Shown here piece after piece: positions 6,773 through 13,971 of a stretch of 19,758 nt of DNA. How positions within the stretch are numbered: the stretch's first letter is position 1; every line of letters begins with the position of its first letter. This stretch comes from JABWCK01 sp043822385 (GTDB lineage: Archaea > Micrarchaeota > Micrarchaeia > Norongarragalinales > Norongarragalinaceae). Under the pieces are notes generated by a model. It saw nothing but the letters and a program-made list of their open reading frames with translations, was not told the DNA's origin and did not search any database. The position numbers were made by a program, and so were the translations under genes. Location of the stretch: positions 1 to 19,758 of the forward strand of contig JBDRBT010000017.1 in NCBI GenBank assembly GCA_043822385.1. Direction: 5' to 3'.

Positions 6773-7056
6773 CTCTTTACCTCTGCTTTTTTCTTCATTC
6801 TGCCGCTAATTACTCGTTCGTGCTTTTTTTTGCAGACTTTGCACTCGAGCATTATTTTGTTGCGTATTCCTTGTTTCTTTACTTTAGCTTTTCCTTTTAC
6901 TTTACCATGTATTCCTGCTAGTTTTCTATTGTGTTTGCGTGTTCCCCAGGATAAGGTTCTACCTTTCTTGAATTTAGTAGTGCTTACTTTTACTTTATGT
7001 ACCGTAGCTTTTTTGCATGTAGGACAGTACGCTTTTTTTTCTTTTGGAACCATCAT
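6769..7056 (-). CDS. Large-subunit ribosomal protein eL42 (L44e)
   Basis: A 95-residue, very basic protein. It begins MMVPKEKKAYCPTCKKATVH and has a second knuckle near the end (CKVCKKKHER), so two C-x2-C pairs bind one zinc. The middle (LSWGTRKHNRKLAGIHGK) and the KKQ segment lie where family members contact the tRNA E-site. The start is ATGATG; a GGTGA ribosome-binding element lies 7 nt before the first ATG and 10 nt before the second, so either Met is possible, and MVPKEK is the usual family N-terminus. The gene begins 13 nt after the GINS stop and its stop overlaps the eS27 start (ATGA). Confidence 0.95.
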   Translation of the reverse strand: MMVPKEKKAYCPTCKKATVHKVKVSTTKFKKGRTLSWGTRKHNRKLAGIHGKVKGKAKVKKQGIRNKIMLECKVCKKKHERVISGRMKKKAEVKR

Positions 7057-7069
7057 TTTTCACTCACCT

Positions 7070-7603
7070 TTAACCCCCTGCGGGTTCAATTGCTTGCCTC
7101 GTTTCGAGGAAAGACGCTATTTCTTTAGGCAATTCTATTACTTGTCCTTCAGTAAAGGGCCCGTAATTATTGCCGTCAAAACCAACAAACTCGCTTATTT
7201 TTGTTTTGACCTTGAATTTTTCAGTTGTTTTTTCTCGAGTTTTTGAATTATTTTGTTTAGCTTGACTTAAATACTCTCGCAGTAAAGTAGTTAATTCTTC
7301 GTATAAACTTTGTTCTTCCGTGATCAAACCGTCTTTGTTTCCTGAATTCATTTCACAGTCTTTGAGTGCTTTAAACAGTAATTTATGCAGTCTTTGTTTC
7401 TTTAAGTCGTTAAGTACCTTCCTTAAGTTTTCAACTATTTTTGCTTTTTCTATAGAGTATTTTTGCTGGAGGTCTTCCTCCCTGTTTTTTATTAACGATT
7501 CGTATTCGGAGTAAAAGTCTTCCTTCAAGCTTTCTATAGCGCTATTTTGCCTTTCTTGCAATAGCGTTTTCCTTAATTCATCGTAACTAATTTCTGTTAA
7601 CAC
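7070..7603 (-). CDS. GINS complex subunit Gins51 (Gins15)
   Basis: A 177-residue protein. The first ~110 residues are helical and highly charged (ISYDELRKTLLQERQNS, then SLIKNREEDLQQKY), the GINS A-domain. A flexible linker with QNNSKTREKTTEK follows. The last ~40 residues form a small beta domain (VGFDGNNYGPFTEGQVIELP, then KEIASFLETRQAIEPA). A-domain first and B-domain last is the Gins51 order; Gins23 has the reverse. GINS links the MCM helicase and the RecJ/Cdc45 homologue at the fork. The start is GTG at 7603 with GGTGGG about 8 nt upstream. It sits 37 nt after priS and just before the ribosomal protein genes, in a cluster with clamp and primase, which supports the call. Confidence 0.85.
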   Translation of the reverse strand: MLTEISYDELRKTLLQERQNSAIESLKEDFYSEYESLIKNREEDLQQKYSIEKAKIVENLRKVLNDLKKQRLHKLLFKALKDCEMNSGNKDGLITEEQSLYEELTTLLREYLSQAKQNNSKTREKTTEKFKVKTKISEFVGFDGNNYGPFTEGQVIELPKEIASFLETRQAIEPAGG

Positions 7604-7640
7604 CGTAAAAACCCACCGAAAAAGAACTTGACGAAAATAA

Positions 7641-8711
7641 CTAAAAAGCCTTTACTTCGCCTATTTTTTTGCTTTCAGCGAAAACTGCCACGAATTCCGG
7701 CACTAATTGTTTTTCTCCCGCTTTAAACTCGTACGTATTCACTAGCTTGAATGAAGCGGTTTGAGTTGAAGTTATTTCAACTTCGTTTTTTCCGAAAGCA
7801 ATTGCTTTTTCTATTGAAAAAGATTTCAAGTCTGTTTTAACTGCTTTAAATCCTGTTGAGCCGTGAAGGGATTCAGGTAATCGGATTAATCTATGCAAAT
7901 CTATGGTTACTTTAGCATCTATTTGAACCGTGTTTTGTTTGCTGAATTCTTCGTAAAGTTTTTCCCACAACTTGCTTATTCCTTTAGCTGGTCCCCACTT
8001 GCCTTTACGCAAGTTTTTTGTTATTAGTTCTTTTTCATCAATCCATTCTTTTTTATTGAAGCCTAATTCATTTAACTCGTCTAAACTCGTTTTTTCAATG
8101 AATTCTGTGCAGTAATTCAAGAATTTTTTTCCCCAGTAACCGCTTTCTTTACTCGGCCCGATTAATTCTTTTGGTTTAGTTACTTCTTTCAAGAAAAATG
8201 TTTTTGAGGGGGTTTCACTGAATGCTGTTAATTGTCGTCTTGCTTCCTGGTTTAATTGCTGGACTGCTTCGTTTTTCACGTGAACGTGAAAACCTTTTTG
8301 CCCTGAGAAATTGCTTTGAATTTCTTTTTTCGAGAAACCCAAGGCAGGCAAGTATTCTTCAGTTAGTTTTAATGCGGAGTCTCTGACGTTTGAAACGTAT
8401 TCTTCACTGAACAATCCTAATTCTATTGGCGCGTAATCCAAATCAAAAACTAAGTCGCATCCAGTGAATTCTTTTCTGTCCATTGGCTTTGCTGCTGGAA
8501 GCTTGTAGTGCGCCAGCGAGTAAGAAACGTACATTGGCGAGTCATTTACTAGAAAATTGTTTAATTGTTCTTCGCTTGAAAATGCTTTGTGCCGTAAATC
8601 TATTTTATTATTGAAGCCGAACCCGAATTCACGGTGAGGCAAGTCTTCTACACTAACTTTGTTTTTAGAGTAGTACTCGCTGTATTTTTTTCTAAGGAAC
8701 TGCGTAATCAT
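7641..8711 (-). CDS. priS: DNA primase small (catalytic) subunit PriS
   Basis: A 356-residue catalytic subunit of the archaeal-eukaryotic primase. The catalytic acids are in GCDLVFDLDYAP (D90 and D92). SGQKGFHVHV is the nucleotide-binding motif, and DLHRLIRLPESLHGSTGFK carries the third acidic residue and basic contacts. The start is the ATG at 8711 (MITQFLRKKYSEYY), which overlaps the priL stop as ATGA; an in-frame ATG 36 nt further upstream at 8747 would run deep into priL and is not needed. Together with PriL it makes RNA/DNA primers at the fork. I see only one cysteine in the region between the HVHV motif and the third acid (NYCTEF), so the zinc knuckle known from some archaeal PriS proteins appears to be missing. 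Confidence 0.95.
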   Translation of the reverse strand: MITQFLRKKYSEYYSKNKVSVEDLPHREFGFGFNNKIDLRHKAFSSEEQLNNFLVNDSPMYVSYSLAHYKLPAAKPMDRKEFTGCDLVFDLDYAPIELGLFSEEYVSNVRDSALKLTEEYLPALGFSKKEIQSNFSGQKGFHVHVKNEAVQQLNQEARRQLTAFSETPSKTFFLKEVTKPKELIGPSKESGYWGKKFLNYCTEFIEKTSLDELNELGFNKKEWIDEKELITKNLRKGKWGPAKGISKLWEKLYEEFSKQNTVQIDAKVTIDLHRLIRLPESLHGSTGFKAVKTDLKSFSIEKAIAFGKNEVEITSTQTASFKLVNTYEFKAGEKQLVPEFVAVFAESKKIGEVKAF

Positions 8712-9604
8712 TTCAACAAATCCCTCGCTTTGAATGGGTAAACGCATTTTTTGCAGAATTCTCCACCTAAACTGTTAGCTAGAGTTAATCTGCATGAAAA
8801 ACCTATGTTCGGGTGGTTGTAAACCCAAGTTAATACTGTTTCTGCTTCCCTTAAAGTGAATTCGTGAGTGCTTTTGCGCGAGTTTTCCACGTATTTTTTC
8901 ATTAATTCTATCGCGGCTTCTTTTTGCAAGTTGTCTTTCAAGCAAGCTATAGCTAGGTTCATTGCTCCGTAATACCTTTTTCCTTCATGCAAGCCTGATA
9001 ACGCGTTTTGAACGCAACCTAACGCAACTACGCTTCCTTTGAAACTAGTTTTTATTGTTGCTTCGCGTGGAATTCGTTCATCCAAGTCTTTAGCTGCTTG
9101 TTTTACTAGTTCAGGCAAGTCTTTAGTATTAAAGTTAGAGTAATCGTTTAATCTGTGTGCTATTGCTTTCCTTAAGTTTTCTTTCAACGCAGTTTCATTT
9201 AATTCTATTACGCCTGCATTAATTTTTTCTGTACGCAAGTCTCTACCGTAAGGCAAGTATTCTAAAACTGGAATTAAGTACGCGCCGCTTTTTTTTATTG
9301 AAGCGTAAAAATCTTTGCTTACGAGCATTATTTCATCGCTTTGTAAGTTTGACGCGTATTCCCTGGCTTTGTATTCAGCGAATTTTTTTCTTATTAACGA
9401 GTTAGCTGAACACGCTAACAGCAAGCGAGCTATTACTAACGTTCTGGCTTCTTCTTCATCACTGCCTAAAATAGTTTTTTCTTGCTTGTTTAAAGCGTCT
9501 AGCACGAGGGTTATGGCTTGCTCTAGTTCAATGAATGAAACTCTATTATTCTTCAAGTGCGTTTTAGCTTCGCTCAAGAAGGGATACTTAGCGATAACCC
9601 CCAA
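8708..9604 (-). CDS. priL: DNA primase large subunit PriL
   Basis: A 298-residue regulatory subunit of primase. Four cysteines expected for the [4Fe-4S] cluster are present in the C-terminal domain: C197 (ALGCVQNAL), C271 (IGFSCRLT), C284 and C287 (EFCKKC). The residues around the first match the family pattern of a Cys followed by a helix and a G-rich R-x-Y turn (LHEGKRYYGAMNLA). The N-terminal half is helical, with LPYGRDL near 117. The start is TTG at 9604, supported by a GGTGA element 8-9 nt upstream and by the sequence LGVIAKYPFLSEAK, typical of PriL N-termini. The stop overlaps the priS ATG (ATGA). It is 50 nt downstream of the HAD phosphatase gene. Confidence 0.93.
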   Translation of the reverse strand: MGVIAKYPFLSEAKTHLKNNRVSFIELEQAITLVLDALNKQEKTILGSDEEEARTLVIARLLLACSANSLIRKKFAEYKAREYASNLQSDEIMLVSKDFYASIKKSGAYLIPVLEYLPYGRDLRTEKINAGVIELNETALKENLRKAIAHRLNDYSNFNTKDLPELVKQAAKDLDERIPREATIKTSFKGSVVALGCVQNALSGLHEGKRYYGAMNLAIACLKDNLQKEAAIELMKKYVENSRKSTHEFTLREAETVLTWVYNHPNIGFSCRLTLANSLGGEFCKKCVYPFKARDLLK

Positions 9605-9654
9605 TTTTTTTTCACCTGACTAATAAGTAAAAAGTAGTGTTACTAAAAAAGCTT

Positions 9655-10287
9655 TTAGTCTACAGCCAGGGATTTTAGTTCATTGAACGCGTCTATCACG
9701 TAATCTGGCCCTAAGTGGTTTAGCGACGTGCCTGCGGTATACGCCGTAACAATTGTTTTTACGCCCGCGGTTTTACCCGCGATAACGTCAACATCCGCGT
9801 CTCCAACCATGAATGACTTGGATGCTTCTGCTTCAAGGAGTTCAAGGGCTTTAGTTACGTGGTCCGGGTGCGGCTTATAGTTTTTTACTTCTTCCGAGGT
9901 TACTATTGCATCGAAGTACGAGTCTAGTTCGAAGTTAGAGAGTAATTGCGTGGTGGAAGCTCTATGCCTGCCGGTTACAATCCCTATTTTGAATCCCTTG
10001 CTTTTCAAGTAATCTAGGGTTTCTCTTACTTCCGGGAATACTCTAACTAACCGTGCAATGTTATCGTTTTGGAAGGATACGTACCGTTCAATTAGTTTAG
10101 GGAGTTCCTCTTCTTTCGAGCCGAACAGCCGGAGGCAGTCTGCCAAGGGTCTTCCTAGAACCGAGTGCATGTAGTTTTCCGGCAAAACTAATTTGTTTTG
10201 ACTAGACGTGTATTCGAAGGATTGTTGAATTAACTCGTAAGTATCGAAGATTACGCCATCTAAGTCAAACAAGAAGCACTTGTTCAT
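9655..10287 (-). CDS. HAD-superfamily phosphatase (phosphoglycolate/pyrophosphatase-like)
   Basis: A 210-residue HAD subfamily IA hydrolase. Motif I is FLFDLDGVIFD, with nucleophile D8 and acid D10. Motif II is GIVTGRH (T105), motif III is the lysine in NYKPHPDH (K138), and motif IV is MVGDADVDVIAGKTAG (D163, D167). A helical cap lies at about 15-80. This set fits phosphoglycolate phosphatase or PpaX-like pyrophosphatase; the substrate cannot be read from sequence. The gene abuts pcn with no gap (pcn stop 10288, start 10287). Sampled lines are about 42-55 % GC, against roughly 28-33 % in the adjacent primase genes, so it may have been acquired later than its neighbours. Confidence 0.92.
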   Translation of the reverse strand: MNKCFLFDLDGVIFDTYELIQQSFEYTSSQNKLVLPENYMHSVLGRPLADCLRLFGSKEEELPKLIERYVSFQNDNIARLVRVFPEVRETLDYLKSKGFKIGIVTGRHRASTTQLLSNFELDSYFDAIVTSEEVKNYKPHPDHVTKALELLEAEASKSFMVGDADVDVIAGKTAGVKTIVTAYTAGTSLNHLGPDYVIDAFNELKSLAVD

Positions 10288-11034
10288 TTAAACGTTCTCT
10301 ACTCTTGGAGCTAAAAAGTAAGTTAAAGTAGCTCTACAAACCGGGTAAGTTATTTTTATTGGCGCGTCTGTTTTCAAGTTTATTTCCATTAACGCGTCAT
10401 CTGCGCAAGCTTTCGTTATGTCTTCCAAGTACTCGAAAGGAAACATTACCCTGCTTTTGTTTTTAGTGCTTATTTCTGCTATTGCGCCTGATTCTTTAGT
10501 AGTTTGAATATGAAGGTCTCCCGAATCACCGTTTGCTTCAACAACAAATTCAGTTTCATCTGCTTGAATTACTACGTGTGAAGAAAATAATCCCGCGTCA
10601 CGCAGCATTCCTTTGAGCGAGCCTCCGCGCATTTTTATTAAGGCGTCGAATTCGATTTTTGGTTCTCTTGCTTGAGTAGCATTGGTTTCCAACAAAGGTA
10701 ATTTGAATTTTTTCTTTGATTCTCCCTTGAATTCCAAGTGCAGCTTGTTGGCTTTTTCGTCAAGGCTTATAGTTAATTCGTCTCCTGCTTTACCTGAAGC
10801 TAAGACTTTAGCGAAGTCAACTAAATTCAAGGTAATGCTGATGTTTGAGTCTAGACTGATTTTTTTGAAAGCACTTTTAGGCAAGCTGAAGTCAACCAAC
10901 GCTATTTGCGAGGGATCCATTGCTCTTAGTTTTAGTCCTTCTTCACTTATTTCAAAAGTTCCTTCATCAATTAAATTGACGATTCCGTCAACCGCGCTTT
11001 TGAATTCCCTAGCATCAGCAATAATTAATTCCAT
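10288..11034 (-). CDS. pcn: DNA polymerase sliding clamp PCNA
   Basis: A 248-residue clamp, the standard PCNA length. It begins MELIIADAREFKSAVDGIV and carries the signature EEGLKLRAMDPSQIALVDF (about 31-49), the central-loop basic helices, and near the C-terminus SRVMFPFEYLEDITKACADD and a PIKITYPV strand. The ring holds polymerase, FEN1 and ligase on DNA through PIP-box partners. The interdomain connector region lies around 117-128. The end (LTYFLAPRVENV) matches the family's C-terminal strand. The ATG is preceded at 9 nt by a run of six G, which may serve as ribosome-binding element. It is the first gene of the replication-translation cluster and probably has its own promoter in the 60-bp gap upstream. 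Confidence 0.96.
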   Translation of the reverse strand: MELIIADAREFKSAVDGIVNLIDEGTFEISEEGLKLRAMDPSQIALVDFSLPKSAFKKISLDSNISITLNLVDFAKVLASGKAGDELTISLDEKANKLHLEFKGESKKKFKLPLLETNATQAREPKIEFDALIKMRGGSLKGMLRDAGLFSSHVVIQADETEFVVEANGDSGDLHIQTTKESGAIAEISTKNKSRVMFPFEYLEDITKACADDALMEINLKTDAPIKITYPVCRATLTYFLAPRVENV

Positions 11035-11074
11035 TGTTTAAAACCCCCCTTAGCTTACCTAATTAGTTTGAAGC

Positions 11075-11082
11075 TTAAAATT
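11075..11082 (-). promoter_or_regulatory. Probable TATA box for the pcn cluster
   Basis: On the minus strand this reads AATTTTAAG, centred about 45 nt before the pcn ATG, which predicts a short leader of about 18 nt that includes the six-G element at 11044-11049. The gap also holds the 3' flank of the signal peptidase gene, so read-through from upstream remains possible. Confidence 0.4.
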
Positions 11083-11094
11083 AATAATTATTGG

Positions 11095-11856
11095 TTAAGA
11101 GTATGAAATCGTGCGGTCGCATCCAGGTGGAATATCAAACTGCATGAATAAGAGTAATTTGACGTATCCCAGCAACGGGATTTTGAATAAGACTCTCCCG
11201 ACAACTTCCTTTTCTTTTACGAGTTCAAACGTGCTTTCCTGGTCTATTACAGGGTTGTTGTCTCCTTTAGTTAAGTAAAAGGAGCCGTCTAAAGCGTTTA
11301 TTTTAAGCATTCCTCGGTGTATTATCAAACCGTATTTTTTTGGGGTTGGCTCGAATACTAGCACGTCGTTTGAAGATGGTTTTGCGTCGAAGGTTTTACC
11401 GTCAATCAGTAAACTAGTAGTGCACAAGCTTTCTTTACTGCCGATTAAACACTTTGTTTTGTTAAGCATTATTTTTACTTCACTTATTGGCTGGTTTACA
11501 TTTATTTCAGGAAGCGTATAGTCGCCGCCTTGCAGAATAATCATGTCGCCCCTGTACAAATTAGGTAGCATGCTGCATGAAGTAACTACGTTTAATGGAG
11601 AAGAGGTATTCAGCAAGAAACTAAGTAAGAACCAAGCACCTAACGCGAATCCTAGTGCTATTGCCGTTTCTTTTACTGAAGTTTGCCAATCCCCTTTTTT
11701 TGGCGTGAAGTCAATTAGTATTAGTGCCAGTAAACCTAGAAAAACAAGGAAACCAAAAAAAGCTTGGTTGATTAAAACATATAAAGCGAGAAAAAGAAGT
11801 ATTCCTGCGTATATTACTTTGTTTCGGTGTTTTTGCAGGATTTTTAAGTAATTCAT
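11095..11856 (-). CDS. Signal peptidase I (archaeal/ER type, S26)
   Basis: A 253-residue membrane protein. There are two to three N-terminal hydrophobic helices (about 15-31, 33-50 and 63-83). The catalytic serine is in TSCSMLP (S95). Box D contains IIHRGM with H180, and box E is LTKGDNNPVIDQ (D199, D205). A histidine in place of lysine as base is the archaeal/ER type. Its job is to cut N-terminal signal peptides of exported proteins on the outer face. Between boxes there is an insertion of about 50 residues (111-160) with two cysteines (C136, C145), and another cysteine (C94) lies beside the nucleophile. A weak C-terminal hydrophobic stretch (about 223-238) may be a further anchor. The ATG overlaps the rpoL stop (ATGA). 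Confidence 0.88.
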   Translation of the reverse strand: MNYLKILQKHRNKVIYAGILLFLALYVLINQAFFGFLVFLGLLALILIDFTPKKGDWQTSVKETAIALGFALGAWFLLSFLLNTSSPLNVVTSCSMLPNLYRGDMIILQGGDYTLPEINVNQPISEVKIMLNKTKCLIGSKESLCTTSLLIDGKTFDAKPSSNDVLVFEPTPKKYGLIIHRGMLKINALDGSFYLTKGDNNPVIDQESTFELVKEKEVVGRVLFKIPLLGYVKLLLFMQFDIPPGCDRTISYS

Positions 11857-12104
11857 TTTAATGCTTTTTCTAAAGCTTTTAGTTCTTCTTCAACTTCCTT
11901 TAACGCGTCTTGAAGTTTTTTCTTTGCTGACGCTGCTTTTATTTTTATTATTGGGTTTCTTGAAGTCGGGTGGTCGTAATCCGCAGCCGCGAAATCAACT
12001 TCCTTGTCTTGCAGTAGTTTTTCAACTAAGTAATTAGCGAAACCCAAGTCGAAACCCTCGAGAGACACGTGAAGCTCATTTTTTTCGTTTAGTATTATCT
12101 TCAT
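11853..12104 (-). CDS. rpoL: DNA-directed RNA polymerase subunit L (Rpb11-like)
   Basis: An 83-residue subunit. MKIILNEKNELHVSLEGFDLGFANYL opens the alpha-like dimer fold; ADYDHPTSRNPIIKIKA is the strongly conserved Y-x-x-P-H/D-P segment. The long charged C-terminal helix (SAKKKLQDALKEVEEELKALEKALK) matches the RpoL helix. It pairs with RpoD in the assembly platform of archaeal RNA polymerase. The ribosome-binding element GAGGT sits about 8 nt before the ATG. It is 18 nt downstream of csl4, a frequent archaeal neighbour, and its stop overlaps the signal peptidase start. Confidence 0.95.
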   Translation of the reverse strand: MKIILNEKNELHVSLEGFDLGFANYLVEKLLQDKEVDFAAADYDHPTSRNPIIKIKAASAKKKLQDALKEVEEELKALEKALK

Positions 12105-12122
12105 TTTTTTTACCTCATTAAA

Positions 12123-12641
12123 TTATACTGGTATTTTTCTTTTTTCAATCTTGCCGCAAGAGCACTTGAATGCGTTTTGTTCTTGTTTCATTTGTTTTCC
12201 ACACTTTCCACAGAATGCTTTTATTACTCCTAAGTCAGGGTCTGCAGTAGTTAAGTAAATGCCTAGTTTTTTTATTTCCGATACTCGTGCTTTAATGTAA
12301 TCGCCGATTTTAACGTATTCCGAAAAACTGTCGGCATAGCCTTTTTTTACGCTTGAAATGCTCAAGAACGCAAAGGAATTAGTTATAGCGCTTTTTTCAA
12401 TTGGCTCGAATTTTACTAACGCCATTTGAGGGCTTAAAACGTTTTCAATTACTCCGTAAACCAAGTCACCCGCGGCTAGTGTTTTAATGCTTTTTCCCGT
12501 TATTTTCGCGTCGTGCCTTTCTTTTTCGATGGTTCCAGTTATAGCGCTGTATACCATTCCATCTTCTTCAAAAGAATTTGAAGTCGGGGTTACTTCTTCC
12601 GAAGTGGCTATTGCAACTCCAGGATAAATTAGTTCACTCAT
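12123..12641 (-). CDS. csl4: Exosome complex subunit Csl4
   Basis: A 172-residue RNA-binding cap subunit of the archaeal exosome. The N-terminal domain (MSELIYPGVAIATSEEVTP to about 50) is the Csl4 strand-rich module. Residues about 55-135 are the S1 domain (LAAGDLVYGVIENVLSPQMA, then VKIGDYIKARVSEIKKLGIYL). The last 30 residues are a zinc ribbon with C144, C147, C160 and C162. Its second pair is C-x-C (KCSCGKIEKRK), where C-x2-C is usual. The exosome degrades and tails RNA in the 3'-5' direction. The ribosome-binding element GGAGTGAT lies about 11 nt before the ATG. It is followed by rpoL after 18 nt. Confidence 0.95.
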   Translation of the reverse strand: MSELIYPGVAIATSEEVTPTSNSFEEDGMVYSAITGTIEKERHDAKITGKSIKTLAAGDLVYGVIENVLSPQMALVKFEPIEKSAITNSFAFLSISSVKKGYADSFSEYVKIGDYIKARVSEIKKLGIYLTTADPDLGVIKAFCGKCGKQMKQEQNAFKCSCGKIEKRKIPV

Positions 12642-12678
12642 TTTTTTAGAATCACTCCTTACAAAAAGAAATTTTTAT

Positions 12679-13044
12679 TTATTGTTTTACTAAGTCTTTC
12701 ATTAACTTGTCTGCAGCATTAACATTATCTCTAAACAACGCGGTTTTGCTTATTTCTTTTTTCGTTTCTTCTTTTGTTTCTTCTTTTGGTTTCTCTACCT
12801 TTTTTAGTTCTTCCACTTTAGTCTTCAATTCAGCGTGTTTTTCAATGTGTTCTCTTGGTACGCCATCCATGTCTTCTAGAATGTTGTTCATTTCGTTTGA
12901 AACGTGTTCTACAATGGATTGAATTACTTCATGGTTAGATCCTTCTGTGTTAATGGATTCTTTCAGTACTTTGATTAATTCACTTAATCCAAGTAACCTG
13001 CCTTCAATATAAGCTTCTTTTTCAGTACCTTCATAATTTTTCAT
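12679..13044 (-). CDS. Uncharacterised charged helical protein upstream of csl4
   Basis: A 121-residue soluble protein that I do not recognise. Residues 1-75 look alpha-helical (EAYIEGRLLGLSELIKVLKE, then IVEHVSNEMNNILEDMD). Residues 75-105 are a low-complexity Lys/Glu/Thr stretch (EETKEETKK), probably a flexible or coiled-coil segment. A short amphipathic C-terminal helix (NAADKLMKDLVKQ) closes it. There are no cysteines, membrane segments or known catalytic motifs. It is the first gene of the csl4-rpoL-signal peptidase unit: a TTTAAAT box is centred 27 nt before its ATG, which makes the start leaderless, and csl4 follows after 37 nt. Co-transcription suggests a link to RNA polymerase or exosome function, but this is only inference. 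Confidence 0.75.
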   Translation of the reverse strand: MKNYEGTEKEAYIEGRLLGLSELIKVLKESINTEGSNHEVIQSIVEHVSNEMNNILEDMDGVPREHIEKHAELKTKVEELKKVEKPKEETKEETKKEISKTALFRDNVNAADKLMKDLVKQ

Positions 13045-13067
13045 AACTAAAACTTTGTTTAATTGTC

Positions 13068-13074
13068 TTTAAAT
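13068..13074 (-). promoter_or_regulatory. TATA box for the csl4-rpoL unit
   Basis: ATTTAAA on the minus strand is centred 27 nt upstream of the ATG at 13044, which fits transcription starting at or within a base or two of the ATG. This is the clearest leaderless geometry among the minus-strand promoters here. Confidence 0.55.
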
Positions 13075-13129
13075 AATTGTCGCAATGCTTGAGCAAAAGA
13101 GTTAAAGTGTTTTTAAACTATATTTCCTT

Positions 13130-13954
13130 GTGGTTTTAGAATCAATTCTTGACCCTGACAAGGCAAGAAGCAATCCTTGGTTGTTGGTTTTAACCGGCAT
13201 TCTTTTTGTTAGCTTGGCGGTTCTAATTACGCTGTTTCTTCACTTAGGCGAGACAAGCGAGTTTGTCTTGATTTTGTTTGTTACTTTACCTTCAATTCCC
13301 TTTATTTTGAAGGGTTTTCAAAACGAGGAAATAAACCTTGAGTGCGGTTTCTACCGCCGGAAGACTCTAGAATGCCACGGCCCGACTATTGTTTACTTGG
13401 CTGCGTTTTTTCTGGGTTTGATTATTGGTTTTACTTTTTGGTATTTAGTTCTCAACACTGGTGACGTAAACCAGTTGTTTGCGTTGCAGCAGACTGAACT
13501 TCGAACTATAACCGCTAAATTTCAAGGCGCGTTTACTCTAAATGCCGGGATTTTTGAAACTATTTTCCTGCAAAACCTGCAAGTAATGGGCTTGATTTGG
13601 TTTTTCTCTTTGCTTTACGGTGCTGGAGCCATATTCATTTTAGTTTGGAATGCTTCAGTAATCGCGGTTTTTTTGGGTGAATTTGCTAAAACGTATTTTC
13701 TTGCCGAGGGAACTACCACCGCTATATTGAAAGGCCTTGGTTTTGGTTTTCTAGGTATACTGCCGCACGGGTTTTTCGAGTTGATTGCTTACTTGATTGG
13801 CGCTCTTTCGGGTGGAATTCTTTCTTCAGCTATAATTCGTAAGGTTTATGAAAAGAAAGAGTTTAGTTACGTTCTTTACGATGTAGTGAAGCTCGGCGCT
13901 TGGGCGATTGTTATTCTTGCGGTAGGTGCTTTGATTGAGGCTACTGGTAATTAG
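13130..13954 (+). CDS. SpoIIM-family (DUF95) integral membrane protein
   Basis: A 274-residue membrane protein with about six hydrophobic helices (near 17-37, 43-60, 86-107, 151-175, 203-225 and 253-270). The signature ILPHGFFELIAYLIG (about 210-224) and the GTG-encoded start MVLESILDPDKA followed by a Pro-Trp before the first helix match the archaeal branch of the SpoIIM/DUF95 family. In Bacillus SpoIIM acts in spore engulfment; the archaeal role is unknown. A short cytoplasmic loop with Cys (ECGFYRRKTLECHG, C72 and C82) lies between helices 2 and 3. The start is GTG at 13130; no ATG is available upstream or near. A TTTTTAAA box at 13110-13117 lies only about 16 nt ahead of it, so the promoter position is unclear. 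The gene converges with the slipin gene, 2 nt apart. Confidence 0.85.
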   Translation: MVLESILDPDKARSNPWLLVLTGILFVSLAVLITLFLHLGETSEFVLILFVTLPSIPFILKGFQNEEINLECGFYRRKTLECHGPTIVYLAAFFLGLIIGFTFWYLVLNTGDVNQLFALQQTELRTITAKFQGAFTLNAGIFETIFLQNLQVMGLIWFFSLLYGAGAIFILVWNASVIAVFLGEFAKTYFLAEGTTTAILKGLGFGFLGILPHGFFELIAYLIGALSGGILSSAIIRKVYEKKEFSYVLYDVVKLGAWAIVILAVGALIEATGN

Positions 13955-13971
13955 TTTTATTTTTTCTTTTT
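13955..13971 (+). terminator. T-rich terminator after the SpoIIM-family gene
   Basis: Directly after the TAG stop the plus strand reads TTTTATTTTTTCTTTTT, the oligo-T type of archaeal terminator. The same bases encode the stop and lysine-rich tail of the convergent slipin on the other strand. Confidence 0.45.

Noticed and set aside
6830..7246. A 138-codon plus-strand frame across eL42 and gins51
   Set aside because: It is the shadow of two recognised genes, with a Phe/Leu/Ser-rich product and no homologous motif.
8712..8747. N-terminal extension of PriS by 12 residues
   Set aside because: The ATG at 8711 overlaps the priL stop as ATGA and begins at the conserved N-terminus; the extension would lie wholly inside priL.
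13110..13117. TTTTTAAA as the SpoIIM-family promoter
   Set aside because: Its centre is only about 16 nt from the GTG start, which would put transcription start inside the gene. The family N-terminus supports the GTG, so the box was not called.
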